Positions 21,346 through 34,637 of a stretch of 64,000 nucleotides of DNA are shown piece after piece. This DNA comes from Reticulitermes speratus (taxonomy: Eukaryota > Arthropoda > Insecta > Blattodea > Rhinotermitidae): NCBI GenBank assembly GCA_021186555.1, contig JAJKFL010000011.1, positions 2,028,501 through 2,092,500 on the forward strand, read 5' to 3'. A program made the position numbers and the translations under genes. Numbering within the stretch: the first letter of the stretch is position 1; each line of letters starts with the position of its first letter. The notes beneath the pieces were generated by a model, which was not told where the DNA came from, ran no database searches, and saw only the letters and a program-made list of their open reading frames with translations.

Positions 21346-24300
21346 TTTAAATGTCAACTACTCAACCAATCATAGTTTTCGTGCCTGATTATTTGATAGG
21401 GAGCAGAAATTCTTCTCCCTTTCTCAGTGAACCTTGCCAGAATAACGTATGTTTGAGATTTGTTGAGAAGCACTCAAAATATTAGTTCGGTTGCGTGAGA
21501 ACTTGGCAGAAGCATTTCCGTGGCTACCTCGGACCATTATTTGACAGACAAATCGCATATTCTGGCGCTGACAAGTCGCTGCTAAGTGCTAAGAGGCACC
21601 GTTACCACCACTAATTTAATTGTCGAGTCTTTGTGAAAGAAAACGTAAAAACCCGACACAAGACAGGGGCTGGAGGGAGAAGGAGACAATTTCTAGCCGG
21701 CAGCAGAATCCTAAATAGGTTTTAGTCCTTTTTTTCTGCCCTTGTTTGTTGGTAGCACTGTTTGGCTTGTTTGAACTGGATGAATTGGATCATAACCAGC
21801 ACTGAGTTTTCTCCCTCCTTTTTGAACACACACAGTCTCAAAAGAAAAAGAGGCAACACTTTCACATGTTTACAATGAAGCCACAAGCGAGCCTACAAAC
21901 GCTGTCAGTCGTTAGGAACTCTCACATTTGTTTTGTAATTTAGGCGGGAAATGTTACGTGCTTTTTTAATTATCCTGTATTTACTTATGGAAAAGAAGAG
22001 AAATCATACAGGAGTTTTGTTGGTACACCTGAAGGAAAAAGACTGGCTGGAAAACAGGCGGATAAAATTAAAATGTGTCTAAAATAGGTAGATGGAGTGG
22101 ATTTATCCGGCTCAGGATATGTATCAGTGGCGGGCTCTTGTAAACACGGTAATGAACTTTCAAGTTCCATAATATGCGAGAAATTTCTTGACTAGAAGAG
22201 CAACGTTTAGCTTGTCATGAAGAATTCTGGTCAATTTAGTTAGTTCGTAGTTGCAGAGACAGAGGACGTTACAACGAAGTTTAATACGCGGTTATTTGTA
22301 ATTAGCATCGTAGTACCTGATTGGTCTATTCGTTTTTGTTCAGGATTTGAGCTTAATGGAGCAGACGCAGACAGAAAGATGATATTAAAATTGTTCTTAA
22401 AGGTTGTGGTGTAACAATGTAGAGTGGATTAATGTGGCTGTTTGTGGGGACCAGTGGCGGACTGTCTGTTTGTGGGGACCAGTGGCGGGCTGTCCTAAGC
22501 ACGGTAGTGAACTTACGGTTTTAATAAAACCCCAGGAATTTCGTGACTGTAACTTCTCATGGATGACTCTGTTGCATGGAGTTATTTAGTAAGGTCATTA
22601 GGCCAGACAAATGCCCTCAGATATTCGTACTGCGAAGACCCAAAGAGCCAACTTTCTTGATTTCTGCTTGTGTGGGTCTTGAAGTTCTTAGAAAGCTGTG
22701 TGAAAGAATGGAGTTGTAATATGTAGAGCTTAATAGAGCTTCCTTTGCCAGTTTTAGATGTACACAGAAACACACCTTTGTTACAATTACGTATAGAACT
22801 GCCGAAGAATTACGACCGTCAGCGTATCTCATAGAGGGCAGGATGTGCCATGTCATACAGGCACACAAATTTTGAGTGATTCTAAATACTGCAGGCTTGA
22901 TTTCAAAGTACGTGTTTAAGCCACAGGGCACATTGCTGTTGATACATATGTTACTTGTATACAGCATTGGAGATAGAGCCCTAAAACACATTTACAGGAT
23001 AGCACATTGTTCTCAAGATTTGAATAGTAGTTTTGAAGACCTGCGTGTTTATGGGAGAAAATTCAAAATGTTTCTTAAAGAAATAGGCGACATTGTGTTG
23101 ACTAAGGCTTGGGAAGAGCATGAACTGTATTCAGGTGGCTCAGGACAAGGACAAGTGTTGGGGTTTTGTGAATTCTATAATGAACCTTCGGGTTTTATAA
23201 AAATGAAGCGGATTTGGTGAGTAGCTGAGCTAGTGCTAGCTTCTGAAACAGAATTTCTGTGTGGAGTTAGTTATAAACAGGTTACAACCCTTTCTTAAAT
23301 TAATTTTTTGGTCGTTATCTGAGGCCTGTGATAATGAACAGCACTCATTTCTGAGTTAGTAAGAATTCCTACGTCAATGTTTATATATTGTGGGATGTTA
23401 CGCAGTGTGGGACTGCTAGATATTTACAGACATTTCGCAGGAGCGTAATGTCTTTCCCTTTAGGGTCAAGCTGTCCAAGAACTTCTTGGAACCCACTCCT
23501 TGCACACGTCGTTGGCTATCTAACAGTCGACACGGCATCACGTCTTGCAAGGCTGTATCTTCCATGGCACCTTTGTGAGAAGCTCCGATATCTCACATTC
23601 TACTCACTCTACGCAAGTAATTTGCCCCGCAGTCCCTGAAGAGGTGTGTTGGAGGACATAATTTAGGAACTCCATTCATTCTGTTCCGGAGATCCTTGTG
23701 TTTAGAGCTCCCACACCCACCCACAAGAGTGTTTGAATTGCAGTTCGCGAAACAGACTTGAATTCTGTTGACATTCAGGTTCTACGACGTTTCGGTAAAC
23801 GTGTCATTTTAAAAGCAACTTTTTCGGTAAAAAAGGCCAGTTTAAGGCGACAGCAGTGTATGCAGCTGTATGAGGCCCCACCGTTCGCGGGGGACCGGAA
23901 AATGCTTGTTGTATTTAATATGTTTATATTTTCTGTCACATTTTAAGTGCTCGCTCTTTTTTGGCAGTTCAGGAGGAGAGCAGTTAGGTGACCAGGAATT
24001 TATTTTTGTATTGGACTAAGAAATGTCTTAAAACGGCTCTGTCAGTCAGGATATTTTGTCACTAGATGCGCATGGGCCTTAGTAAGGTCTGTTGCCTATC
24101 TACATACTGCTACGTGTTGTCCAGCGGGTCCAAATGCGGTATATATACCGGCTACACAAATCAGGACGTAACAGTTTTGGCAAATAGGATGCACAATGTG
24201 CGGTATTGCTGCTTTAAACGTAGTTCAGAGCTCATTAAACACTTTAACTTTTTATTTTGCGATCTGCTGGCTTATGACACCGTGCAGTCTGGTGTATTGC

Positions 24301-25639
24301 CTTCTGTCTTCACTAAAGAAAGTGGTGCATACGGTTTCGAGTTTATAAATTATCGTAGCGGTGCTGCAAATGATTCCAGTATCCTGGAATATGGTGCTGC
24401 GTCATGGGGTGACTGCATTTGTCTTCAAAGATCAATAGGTGACCTTTAAAAGTGAGGACAGAAATTGTAAATTTTACTTTTCGATTAAGAAAAACCAGAT
24501 TATTTAACCACCTAGCCTATTTACGGTTTTGCCCCGAAGTTGAGTGCGGTATATCCCTCCGAAACGCCAGCGAACCTGCCAGAATACATAATGTCATCTC
24601 TATTGTTATGTAAACTTCCCAATTTGTAATTACCAATTTTTTGTGATGTCTTACGGGATGGGACGCCGTTTATTGTGGTAGACGTTTACAGGCGATTTAG
24701 AGTAATCCATAGACGACGTCACACCCCTGAAGACAGCAATTTTCATAGCTACTGCTGCAGACATCTTATATTAATCTTGCTTTACATATTTCCAATAAAT
24801 AAAGAAATCAAAGTATGAATACATTACCATAAAAATAAATGCGATTAGAAATACGTCTTGTCACAAAACTGTGTCACACCTGTGCTGTTTATTAGCCTTG
24901 AAATTGCACCTGCAGTTAATAAACATGAGCTATTATAATGTATGGGCGCGTTCCCACTCTTTGCTTTATTATGAATCCAGTAATACTAACTCCAGACGAT
25001 GGAATTACATATGTGGTGTTGTATGTGACAGCACTTTGTATACTTCTGAATTCAATTCTAATGCCATTTGTTATGGCATACGTCAGTGGTATTCAAAATG
25101 TATTCCGTGGAACTCTGGGCTTCAGTGGGCGACTTTTCAGGTGTTATGCAAAGCACTTTTGATTTATAATGAAACTGGTAAATGTAACACAGTAAGTTTA
25201 ATTGCAATTTTTTATTTTCCTTTCCACCTTTGTGCGTAATCGATTCAGGGGTTATTTCCAGTGTAAACCACCAAAAATAAAACCTTGTTTTTTTTTATAA
25301 ATATGCGCAAATACTTTATTTCTTGATATAAGATTTATTTCATTTTTGCACCCAAAAATTACATCCACTTTACGGGTGATCCGCGACACTTTACATTTAT
25401 TCACCATAGTTCCACAGACGTTAAGAGTTTGAAAACCACAGAGCTACGTTTGTTGAGATTCTCTTAGTCCGTCCAGTACATATCGCAGTTTTACTCAAAC
25501 AATAAGTCATGTCTGTCCCGTCGCTTCTCATTCTATAGTGGTTGTAAGTTCTGCAGGAAGACAGTGAACTTAAAATTATTTAAACAATTATTTTTCTACA
25601 TCCACCTTAATTAGGCCCTTGTCCCAAGAGAGGTATATA
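21346..25639. other. Long unannotated stretch
   Basis: More than 4 kb with no supported gene or element. Open frames of 114-127 codons (22617-22991 minus, 22876-23220 plus, 24066-24449 plus, 24871-25239 plus) lack recognisable motifs. A possible eroded class 2 foldback lies at 24510-24740 (CCGAAACGCCAGC, CCCTGAAGACAGC). An intron of a gene outside the window is possible but cannot be shown. Confidence 0.4.
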
Positions 25640-25870
25640 TCACGGAACGTTGCCAGTGATTGGGTAACAATCTGCTTCCTTTTAGGGAGGTCCCAGGTTC
25701 ATATCACAACCAATATACTGGTTGACTTGGCTGAGTATTTCTTCCTTCAGTTCCAACAGTTTTTGGGATAGTACGTCAAATGAGACAACGGACGAATCCT
25801 TTCACGTCCTTGCCAATGTATTACTTACTTTTTCACCATTCGACGCTATGTAGTCTGAAGTACTCGTAGT
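25640..25870 (+). mobile_element. tRNA-derived SINE, family D, diverged
   Basis: The B-box-like GTCCCAGGTTCATATCAC is followed by about 150 bp. It ends in the family word CACCATTCGACGCTATGTAG and then TCTGAAGTA. Similar ends are at 27531 and 56440. Confidence 0.5.
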
Positions 25871-27489
25871 GTCATTAAATAAGCCACCCCTGTTCCCCAG
25901 ATAGTCCAGTAAAGAGTCTTTGCATTAGGTTCTGCAGAAGTATTGCTGACGTATTCCCGCAGCTCTTTGGCAGGACAGAGCTGATTTAGGCTATGTTGCG
26001 CTTTGAGCAATCCCTCGGTATACAATCAATCATTTTACGAAATGTTGCTTGCACGAAATGCAGAGTATAATATATGTTTTTCAGTTTTCAATTTTGGCTT
26101 ATACAAGGTCCTTCCTCTCGCAAACCGTTCGTTGGATCTTCTCGAATGCGCAGAACGTCACGGAAGCCATGGACGGTCTGCGCAGAAGCAGCAGCATCGC
26201 AGAGTCTGTAACTTATCGTCTAGCTTTGTTGTGAAGTTCGTTTATCTCAGTGTTAAACGTTTTGCGTCTATTGAATCTTAAACAGCTTTTGTATATTATA
26301 TTTCTGGTAAGGGCGGTGCCTAATATATATGCATTAAATATGTGATTATTATGTATAAATAAATTAACAACTGTGAATACTATTTAAATACAGTGGTTGG
26401 CCATTTGTGTTTTTACACTTTGATAGGGTTATGTGTTTACTAAAGAGAACTTCTTATGTCTGGGGAGAAATTTTTGACACAGGCGATGAATTAAAATTTA
26501 TAACTGGGGAAATAATGGGTAATAAATTTTCGATTTACCCATTTTCACTTTAAGATCAGTTTTCGGTGAAGGAAATAAGCTCGTAAACCGAAGGACTATT
26601 ATATTAAATATATCAAGAGATTAAGAGCATGAAGACGCCACTCTGTCTTCCTTATGTTCAAGGTAATCCATGGTTGTTGTCCTGCAAAAATGCTACCCGT
26701 GTCGCAGCTAAAACACCGTTATTTTGTATCTTGTTTAGGATATGAAATTATCCCCAAAGTTCAAAAGCCTTAACAAGTATGGTTACTACATGTACTGCTG
26801 CTTATGAAACTTGGCTTGTCTTCATAATTGACACAACCTTTATGCTGTAGTGAATATGTAGGAAGTTAATAATCATTTTCTAACTGACCACAAAGTTCAT
26901 TTATGTGGTTCACAAAGCAGAAAATTGATCCTTACAGAAAAGGAGCACTTAATAAAGTGTGACGTTCCGAAATAAGTTTTCTGCTCGAAACTTTTGTCCC
27001 TTCTGTTATATCCTTTGTGGCAGTATTATGTGCCGGAATGAAAAGGCTCTCATGACTGATTGTTATAGCGGCAAGCTAGCAAGGTGATTTAGGTGAGAAA
27101 ATTTTTGAGTGCCATCTTACTATATCCCGCCCGACTGTGGAGACATCTTGTGGTATTCTAACTCAGAACATGGCAGTGAAAGAAGACGAATAGAAGGTCA
27201 CAATGGAATCGGTAAAAAAGAATAAAAATTGAAGAATTTCATGTTCTTCTTGAAGCAGGTTGCTAATAACTTTGTGACCAAGGAAAATTGTTGGAATTTT
27301 GTAACAATCGTGTTGAGAACTAATGACTATGTACTTTCCTCGAAATAACTTTATGCAGCTCTATCTCACTCTGAATTATTCAGCACAAAACGGGGGCTAT
27401 TGCCTTTCGAAATAGTTTGTAATTTGGCAGTGGCCATATGGACAATGAAAACTGTCTGCTCGCAAATTCTCTGAAATTATAAAACGACT
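25871..27489. other. Unannotated stretch
   Basis: AT-rich with no frame above 92 codons and no recognised motif. Confidence 0.4.
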
Positions 27490-27560
27490 GCTTCCTTCCA
27501 TATCCTTTCCAAATCACTGTTCACTAACGATCCCACCATTCGACGCCTTACAGTCTTAAA
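27490..27560 (+). mobile_element. SINE family D, tail fragment
   Basis: CTTCCATATCCTTTCCAAAT and CCACCATTCGACGCCTTACA match the family D 3' end; nothing 5' of this is recognisable. Confidence 0.45.
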
Positions 27561-27722
27561 CACCCTTTCGCTCCATATAGACAAATAAATACACTTTGCT
27601 TTTGCTTCTGCCAAGTACTTCTTGGCCTTATCCAGTAGCTCGACGCCCATGACACAGTGTTTCGCAAAATATTTATCTTCTTTCTACAGTAATTAAAGCA
27701 AATACAAGTATATGAAATAATG

Positions 27723-27950
27723 TGGGCTGGGATAGCGTCTCGATACGGATTGGACGGTCCGGGGATCGAATCCCAGTGGCGGCGAGATTTTCCGTACACG
27801 TCCACACCGTTCTGGGGCCCACACAGCCTCTTGTAAAATGGGTACTGGGGCTTTTTCCCGGGTTAAAGCGTGGCGTTGACCACCGACCCCATCTAGCGCC
27901 AAGGTTAAAGGAGTAGAGCTATACCTCTACCCCCCCTTTGGGTCTTCATG
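27723..27950 (+). mobile_element. tRNA-derived SINE, family C
   Basis: GGCTGGGATAGCGTCTCGAT is the A-box region and GGGGATCGAATCCCAGTGG the B-box region. The body has TTTTTCCCGGGTTAAAGCG, then CATCTAGCGCCAAGGTTAAA. It ends CTTCATGGCCTGTTTG. The order and words match the copy at 61112-61345. It lies directly upstream of a SINE A on the same strand. Confidence 0.8.
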
Positions 27951-27965
27951 GCCTGTTTGAAATAA

Positions 27966-28207
27966 GCCGATCCCGGTTTGCGGTCTAAGTTTTCGGTCTG
28001 CAGCCGCTTGACTTCTGGTATCGCGGGTTAGAATCACGCTGAGGTCATGGTTGCTCGTGTCTTGTGTTTGTTGTGTGGTGTCTAGGTAGCGGCCTGTGCG
28101 ATGAGCTGATCACCTGCTCAGAGGAGTCCTACCGGGTGTGTGTGTGTGTCCAATAACGTGTGTTCTAGAAAGACTAAGCTCGATTTGGGCTGTTGTGCCA
28201 CAGATAA
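27966..28207 (+). mobile_element. tRNA-derived SINE, family A (diverged subfamily)
   Basis: Starts GCCGATCCCGGTTTGCGGTC, with an eroded B box GGGTTAGAATCACGC. It ends TTTGGGCTGTTGTGCCACAG, the alternative 3' end seen also at 11297-11560. The 15 bp between this and the preceding family C copy leave no room for a clear target-site duplication. Confidence 0.8.
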
Positions 28208-29913
28208 CACGAAAGTTCGCTAGAGGATAATCATACAGCTGCATTCATTTGTTTCTGTACGTTGTCTCAATTTTTAATGCTGAGTTTCAGCTTGAGACCG
28301 TGTCTTAGGGAAAGGTAAAAGCAGGTCGTGGCCCACTTTTAAACATTTTCACAAGATTCTCCTGGAGGTAATTTGTAGATAGGCCTACCGAAATGTTATT
28401 CAAGGACTTCCGAATAGTGAACCAGACTGTCCCACTTGTAATGTCACACGTCTCTACGTACCCACCAAACCCAATTTACGAACAGCCACTTAGCACTGTA
28501 TTGTGCTTGTAGGCTTAATAAAATGCCTTCGACATACCCGGATTATATCTGCACCAGATCGGTTAGTCCGGGTGACGGCCTCTACTCCATATGGCTTGAG
28601 AGCCTTTACTGGGAATCTCCTGCATTTGAACTTTTACATTACGCCTGTTAAAGTCGTTGTGACTAAGATAGAAAAAGATTACTGCTGAAATCATAGATTA
28701 ATTTCGGTGTCTTAAACGATTGTTTATTTGTAGGAAATTTGGAGAAATGTTAATTCATAATCGAATCTAAACTTTAACATGGCAAAGTTTTTGTTTGTTA
28801 AAAATATCAAAATGGCAACACTGCGAAACAAAGGCTGTGCAATATTTCCCACTCATCTGTTGCTGTTCCTGGAGCAGTGAGTTTAGGAATATAGACCTCA
28901 TTTGTTACAACGATTACGTTTTGCTGTTTTCCTAAAAGGCAAGCAACCTTAAGTGCAGATGACTTTGCAAGTTCTAAAATACACTGTGAAGTCACTTCGA
29001 TGTAGCCAAATTGCTCGTCTTCGATACGAATTAGGCCCACTTGGGATGAAATTTGTGAGATTCATCCAGCTAAACTTGTTGTTAAAAATTTATTGGATGG
29101 TTTTTTTTTTTCACGACGTTTCATCATCTAAAGCTTCCTGTGTTACAAAGTGCTTTAGAGTTCCTACAATCTGATGGGTAGTTTTGTCTTTTCTGACAAA
29201 CTTGGCATGGCAGGCGTGTAGAACGTCAATGTATTTGACGGTGATCAGTTTCAATGCTGCCTAAATTTTTAAAAGTATATTGACTTGATTAAATATGTCA
29301 TTTAACGACGCTGTCAATTGCTAACTTTATACAGCGTCGGCGACAGATGATTGAATGGGTATGGAGCATTGGTGGAATGATACTGACAGGGAAAAGCTGA
29401 AATACCCAGTAGAGAACCTGTCATAATTCCACTTTTACTGGAGTTAATTCCTTTGTGCTGTGACATATTAATAATAGTATGTGTGTTTCTTCAGAGGATG
29501 CGTTCACTGATGCGTGTATTAAAAATCTGTTTTTGTTTGACAGCAACACACATACTTGTGTTAATTTGTCACAGTTCCGCTTTTTCAGCTATATATCCCA
29601 TATGGACAAGAATGATGAACGGGATATATATACATATATATTGAAATTTATTTATGAATCCTCCAAAAGCACCTTTATGTCCAAACCATTTCCAGGTTAT
29701 TGGAAATTTTCGATTTACTCTTTGAAGTACAAAAATATGAAGTCCTTTCCAGCGCTCAGCGATCCTTTCTGTAGTTTCCTAGGCTTCCTCCGTTTGTCCT
29801 TCTGACAACAGCAGCATGTAGGTAAATACGAGTATGGAGCATTGGCTTAATGCTATTAGCAGTTGAAAAGAGACATACTCGGAGAAGTACCTACCTCACA
29901 CAGACTACACACT
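28208..29913. other. Unannotated stretch
   Basis: No recognised gene or repeat. The longest frame (29479-29805, 108 codons) is Phe/Ser-rich and featureless. Confidence 0.4.
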
Positions 29914-30255
29914 GCATATCTATTGTAAAGGTAAAGCAATCCCATTACAGGCCTTGACAGGCCCTTAGGGCTCCAGGAGGTCGAGGCTCCCAGGTTTTTT
30001 GACAATCGGCACATGAAGATGGTAAGGTTGTCAGCCCTACGCACCGGCCGCCTTTACCTCCCAGGAAAGATTTCTGGTACTCATTTCTGTTAGAGGCTGA
30101 GTCGACTCCAGGGCCATAGTGCGACCGAAACGATTATGTCAGTGAAAAATTCCAGTGACACCATCGGGAATCGAACCCGCGACGTTCCGGTTTGTAGCGC
30201 AGTGCCTCAACCAACTGCGCCACCGCTCGCCCCGCATATCTATTGTAAAGGTAAA
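29914..30255 (-). mobile_element. tRNA-derived SINE, family E, complete
   Basis: A 22-bp repeat starting GCATATCTATTGTAAAG lies at 29914-29935 and 30234-30255. On the minus strand the head GGCGAGCGGTGGCGCAGTTG contains a near-perfect A box, and GCGGGTTCGATTCCCG a near-perfect B box about 50 bp on. The body passes TCGGTCGCACTATGGCCCTG and ends in GGAGCCCTAAGGGCCTGTC. The head is the best-preserved tRNA-like sequence in the window, but the body and duplication mark it as a retroposon. Confidence 0.9.
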
Positions 30256-32483
30256 AAATTTGGGGATACAGTAACTGTTTATTGTGGCAGTCACAAGGAA
30301 AGGTATCATATATATATATAGTGCATATTGCAGAATTGTTAACTTCAAAAGCAAGCGGTGTACACAGCAGCCAATGTGCTTTGAAGAGTTAAGTTGACGA
30401 TTGCATTTGGTCATCTAAAGCTAAAGTGGTTTCTCTTTCTGCTTGTAGGGAAAATTATTTTGTGAGAAATAACATTTGTATCATGCGAGCTGATCATTAT
30501 ATTACATCATAGTTTTTATCGTTTGAACCATCACCAGAACACTCGACTGGAATTTTCTTAGATTACTACGAAACGAAAATTTTTGACAATTAAAAATAGT
30601 ACTGAAATTTATATTTATTCACCTTATATGTATTTTCCAAAAAGGTCAGATTAGATCAGAAGCAACGTGACTTACATTTGGGAAATTCTTTCGTTCACTG
30701 TACTTCTGCGTTCTGCGCCTTCGAGAAGATTCGTTACACGACGACAGACGAGAAGAGGCGCCGGGATCAACAATTGGTTTCAGAGAGGGAAGAGGTCGTA
30801 TAAGCAAAAATTTGCTGGTAAATTCAGAAACAGTTTTTAAATTTTTGTGTGTTGTGTAAGCGAATCTTGTAAACTGATTGATCGTATACGGAAAGATGTG
30901 TAGCGTTCTTTCAGAAACGATACCTTTGTCACATTCTTTGATGTAGGAGCTTGAAATTAGGATTTGGAACAACACGATAACTGATGTGAGTAGGGAAGGA
31001 CGCTCTTTAAGCAATCTTAATCCTTCTATAGCCTAGACTGACAATGTAATCACCCAGCCAATCTGGGCTGTGTTACTTTAGTTAATGCTCGTACTGTAAG
31101 GTATAGCAGTAGAATAGTTCTTGATTTCGTAGAGAAGGTAAACAAGGATAAGGAATGCCACTCGGGAGACCAACTTACACTGCCATAAGCAGTGTGAAGT
31201 ACGGAGACAATGGCGGCCAGTGGGGAGAACTAACAGTCGAGGAATGTGCTGACTGTATTGGATACTACTGCGGCTATAACATGGTCATTGTTATGGCCTT
31301 CTCCCACACCGGGAAATCCTGAGCCCTTTCCGCGAACTGTGACCCTACAGAAATGTATCTGAACTACTGGACATACCTTTCATAATGAATAGAACTTAAT
31401 TTATAATAGGCCTGTGGATATGCGGAGTTGACGTCTGATCGGACAGTTTCACTAATGGTGCCACGTGTTACATGGCGAATACTTTTATCGACGTCTGTAT
31501 AAGTGTTATTTGCATTTCTGTTTGTTACAAAGGATCCGTTTGAATCATATAATATTCATTACAACACCGGTTACTCAGCATAATTCCCCTTCAACAAAGA
31601 ATGTGTAAGAATTAAACCCTGTTGGAGACGGAAACAGGATTGGTAGACAACCAGATACTTGTGACTGGTGAGTTCGATTTAAAATCTGTGGGTTATTTAC
31701 TGTGTGTTAAGTATATATGATTCAGGATGAAGAGAATGTATTAAGTGGAAACCTGTCTAAAACGGAGATAATTCAAATTCCGCGTTATTTGATGCAGCTT
31801 ACAATGAAAGCAGGAGTCTGTTTGTAGTACCGTCTTATCAGTGTTCATAAAAGTTACTTGCAGGGGTTTTACAGTTCCTCGGCCTTCTCGGATGAGAGTC
31901 TGAAGTGGACCACTGTACGTAATTATTTAAATTGTCAGAATTTGCGTTCTAACTTTATCGCAATGAAGAAGAAGAACAACAAAAGTCCAGCAAAACCTTA
32001 TCATAATGTTTGCCTCGTAGGCAGGAAAATACAAGACAAACTTTGATTTTCTGCATTATTTTGTTAGTAAGTAACACGTAGAAGCATTTAGAGCATGTAA
32101 AATTTATATTAATTATGAACGTGTCGTATTTTTAGATTTACCTAAATTTACAATTTGGTGATCTTACGAGTATAATCGCAACATATGAGGGGAGTTCTTC
32201 GCTGAGCCATTTTGTCTTAACCATCATTCTGTCCACTTCTCAAAATGTGGTTCGCCTGCTTATATTTGTAGCTAACCTCTTCATTTCTTTCCCCCTGTGT
32301 ACAGTCCTACAGTACTGTGCTTTCTGAACACTTCAAGTATACTTCTGTTGAAGCCTTTCAACCAAAATTGACTGCAATTGATTACTCCGTGACGCAATAC
32401 ACAGACTTTACCAAGGCGGTCTTGACTTTGAAAACATTTTATGGTTTTACGCTGCACGCATAAATGTAATTTCATTTAAGCCC
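30256..32483. other. Unannotated stretch
   Basis: A frame of 122 codons on the minus strand (30646-31014) has no family resemblance I can see. No repeats recognised. Confidence 0.4.
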
Positions 32484-33070
32484 GTAAGAAATGTACGGCC
32501 TTCCGAGCGCCGATTTTCACAAAACTCACAAATGGTACGTGGCATTGTGTGCAGATATTTTTACCGAATTTTATCCAAATCCGACGACAAATGTGGAAAG
32601 TACATATAGAAATTCAATTACGCCTCTAAGTAAAAAAGTACGATTTTTATGGGGCTACTTTTCAAGAAACTGACAGTCACTCAGTAAGTTTTGTGGAAAT
32701 CTCACATACCGAACGTTACCCAAAGGGTACCAAAAATGTATAAAATTAGGCAGAAGTTTATTTACACTCTGAAATAAAGCATAGCTTTCACTGTACCGGC
32801 TTTCATGAAACTTGTAATTACTCAGTGGCATTACGTGGAGATTTCCAATGCCAACTTTCACACAGAATCGGTCAAGAAATGTGAAAAATGAGGAAATAAG
32901 TTCCATTACGCCCGTGAACTATATATGGCTGAGCTGATTTTCACGAAAATCCGCCTTATAAGTTCCTTTAATTCTATCTACTAAACTATCAACGGTCTGG
33001 TGGCTGACACTTACCTACAGACGGACAGTCGGACATGTGGACGTCGTCTCCACATAAGGCCTCATTTTTT
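32484..33070 (+). repeat. Strongly diverged tandem repeat, period about 145 bp
   Basis: Related phrases of the type ATTTTCACGAAA, then CACTCAGTGGCATT, GGAGATTTCC and AACTTTCACACAGAATCGG return at about 32505, 32650, 32800 and 32935. They have drifted far apart. The end GACGGACAGTCGGACATGTG resembles the GTCCGTCC segment at 4200-4340. I do not know the class. Confidence 0.5.
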
Positions 33071-33544
33071 ACCTCGTAAAGATCGCCTCAAGTCACGTAT
33101 AATATCTCTCATGTCAGCCAAATGATCGAAGCCCGCCAGATAGACAGCACGGTAATGTAAATTCTTTACTGTGTCTTGGACATGGGAGTTTGTTGAAGCT
33201 GTCTTGACCTATTCGTTTCGGTGGTTAAGTGTCCTTCTGACGTGTAGAATCTGTGAAAGACTGCAACATTGGTACAGTCCACAGAACCTGCGTTTTTACT
33301 GATTAAGTTTACTTAACAGCATTGTATTAAATCTGTTGATTAAACAGTGAGGATTTAATGCACTATTCTTGTTCTTTATAAAGCTTTTTTTACGTGCAAC
33401 AGTTATCAGTCTACAGTAGCAAAGACTGAAATCGGCAGTTGAACATGAATATTTGGTAAGCAAGTATTTGGAGGGAGGGACGGTGGAATGTTTCGAAATG
33501 TCTAGGAATTCGCCTGAAGAAATTCAGGTAAGGCACGCAAAACA

Positions 33545-33850
33545 TTATCGTTCATTCATAACACCAGTGGATGCAAATTGACACATAAAAATATAGGCTT
33601 ATATTGTCCACTACATGTTTCGGCGTCATTTAGACCATCTTCAAGGAGCTGTACATCAAAAGTTTTAAAACCTACTAAAATATGATAGATTACAAAAGTG
33701 GTTCTATTATATTTTAGTAAGTTTTAAAAATGTTGGTGTACAGCTCCCTGAAAATGGCCTAAATGACGCCGAAACATGTAGGAGCAATATAAGGTCACAT
33801 TTTTGTGTCAGATGTGCATTCGTTGGTGTTACGAATGAATGATTTAGTCA
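33545..33850 (+). mobile_element. Foldback element with two hammerhead-like cores, copy 6
   Basis: The arms 33550-33690 and 33705-33845 are inverted copies of about 140 bp. The left arm holds the minus-strand core CTACATGTTTCGGCG at 33610 and the right arm the plus-strand core at 33741-33786. The outer box is AACACCAGTGGATGCAAAT on the left and ATGTGCATTCGTTGGTGTT on the right. Target-site duplication unresolved. The flank 33071-33544 holds nothing recognised. Confidence 0.8.
33741..33786 (+). ncRNA. Degenerate hammerhead ribozyme-like motif
   Basis: Stem I can pair: GCTCC before the core with GGAGC after the predicted cleavage site. The core reads CTGAAAA, stem II GGC/GCC with a larger loop, GAAA, ACATGT, A. 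Two substitutions in the first core strand argue against activity of this copy. The paired stem I supports the assignment. Confidence 0.55.
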
Positions 33851-34035
33851 AGATGCACGGAACAGTGTCAAAAAAGAAAACTGAAAACTTTGTTACGAAT
33901 AATCAACAACGAGCCCGAGATTCGAGCTGCACATGTCCCGAATGCAAGTGTAGAGCAAGTGGTCACCCGTCCAGACTTCACGGCAACTGGTATAGTCATA
34001 CATTTTTAGCGCCTACAATCCTAGTGATTAGGGGG

Positions 34036-34637
34036 CTGTGTTTACCGTCACGTACAATACTACAAGCCCTGTGTTTACCGTCACGTACAATACTACAAGC
34101 CCTGTGTTTACCGTCACGTACAATACTACAAGCCTAGGTATTAGGGGGCTGTGTTTACCGTCACGTACAATACTACAAGCCCTGTGTTTACCGTCACGTA
34201 CAATACTACAAGCCCTGTGTTTATCGTCACGTACAATACTACAAGCCTAGGTATTAAGGGGCTGTGTTTACCGTCACGTTCAATACTACAAGCCCTGTGT
34301 TTACCGTCACGTACAATACTACAAGCCTAGGTATTAGGGGCTGTGTTTACCGTCACGTACAATACTACAAGCCCTGTGTTTACCGTCACGTACAATACTA
34401 CAAGCCCTGTGTTTACCGTCACGTACAATACTACAAGCCTAGGTATTAAGGGGCTGTGTTTACCGTCACGTTCAATACTACAAGCCCTGTGTTTACCGTC
34501 ACGTACAATACTACAAGCCTAGGTATTAGGGGGCTGTGTTTACCGTCACGTACAATACTACAAGCCCTGTGTTTACCGTCACGTACAATACTACAAGCCC
34601 TGTGTTTACCGTCACGTACAATACTACAAGCTCTGTA
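34036..34637 (+). repeat. 33-bp minisatellite with higher-order blocks
   Basis: The unit TGTGTTTACCGTCACGTACA plus ATACTACAAGCCC occurs about 16 times. A spacer of about 14 bp, AGGTATTAGGGGGC or AGGTATTAAGGGGC, breaks it into six blocks of 3-3-2-3-2-3 units. The two-unit blocks share a variant (CACGTTCAATAC) and the same preceding AAGGGG spacer, so blocks were copied as groups. Confidence 0.95.

Noticed and set aside
24066-24449. Possible LINE fragment, because of the phrase SILEYGAASW
   Set aside because: The phrase resembles a motif of some insect LINE proteins, but the surrounding 100 residues do not fit, and no tail or duplication is visible.
30130-30233. Candidate tRNA gene on the minus strand (good A and B boxes)
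   Set aside because: It is the head of a complete SINE E with a 22-bp target duplication, and it runs into a SINE body instead of an acceptor stem and terminator.
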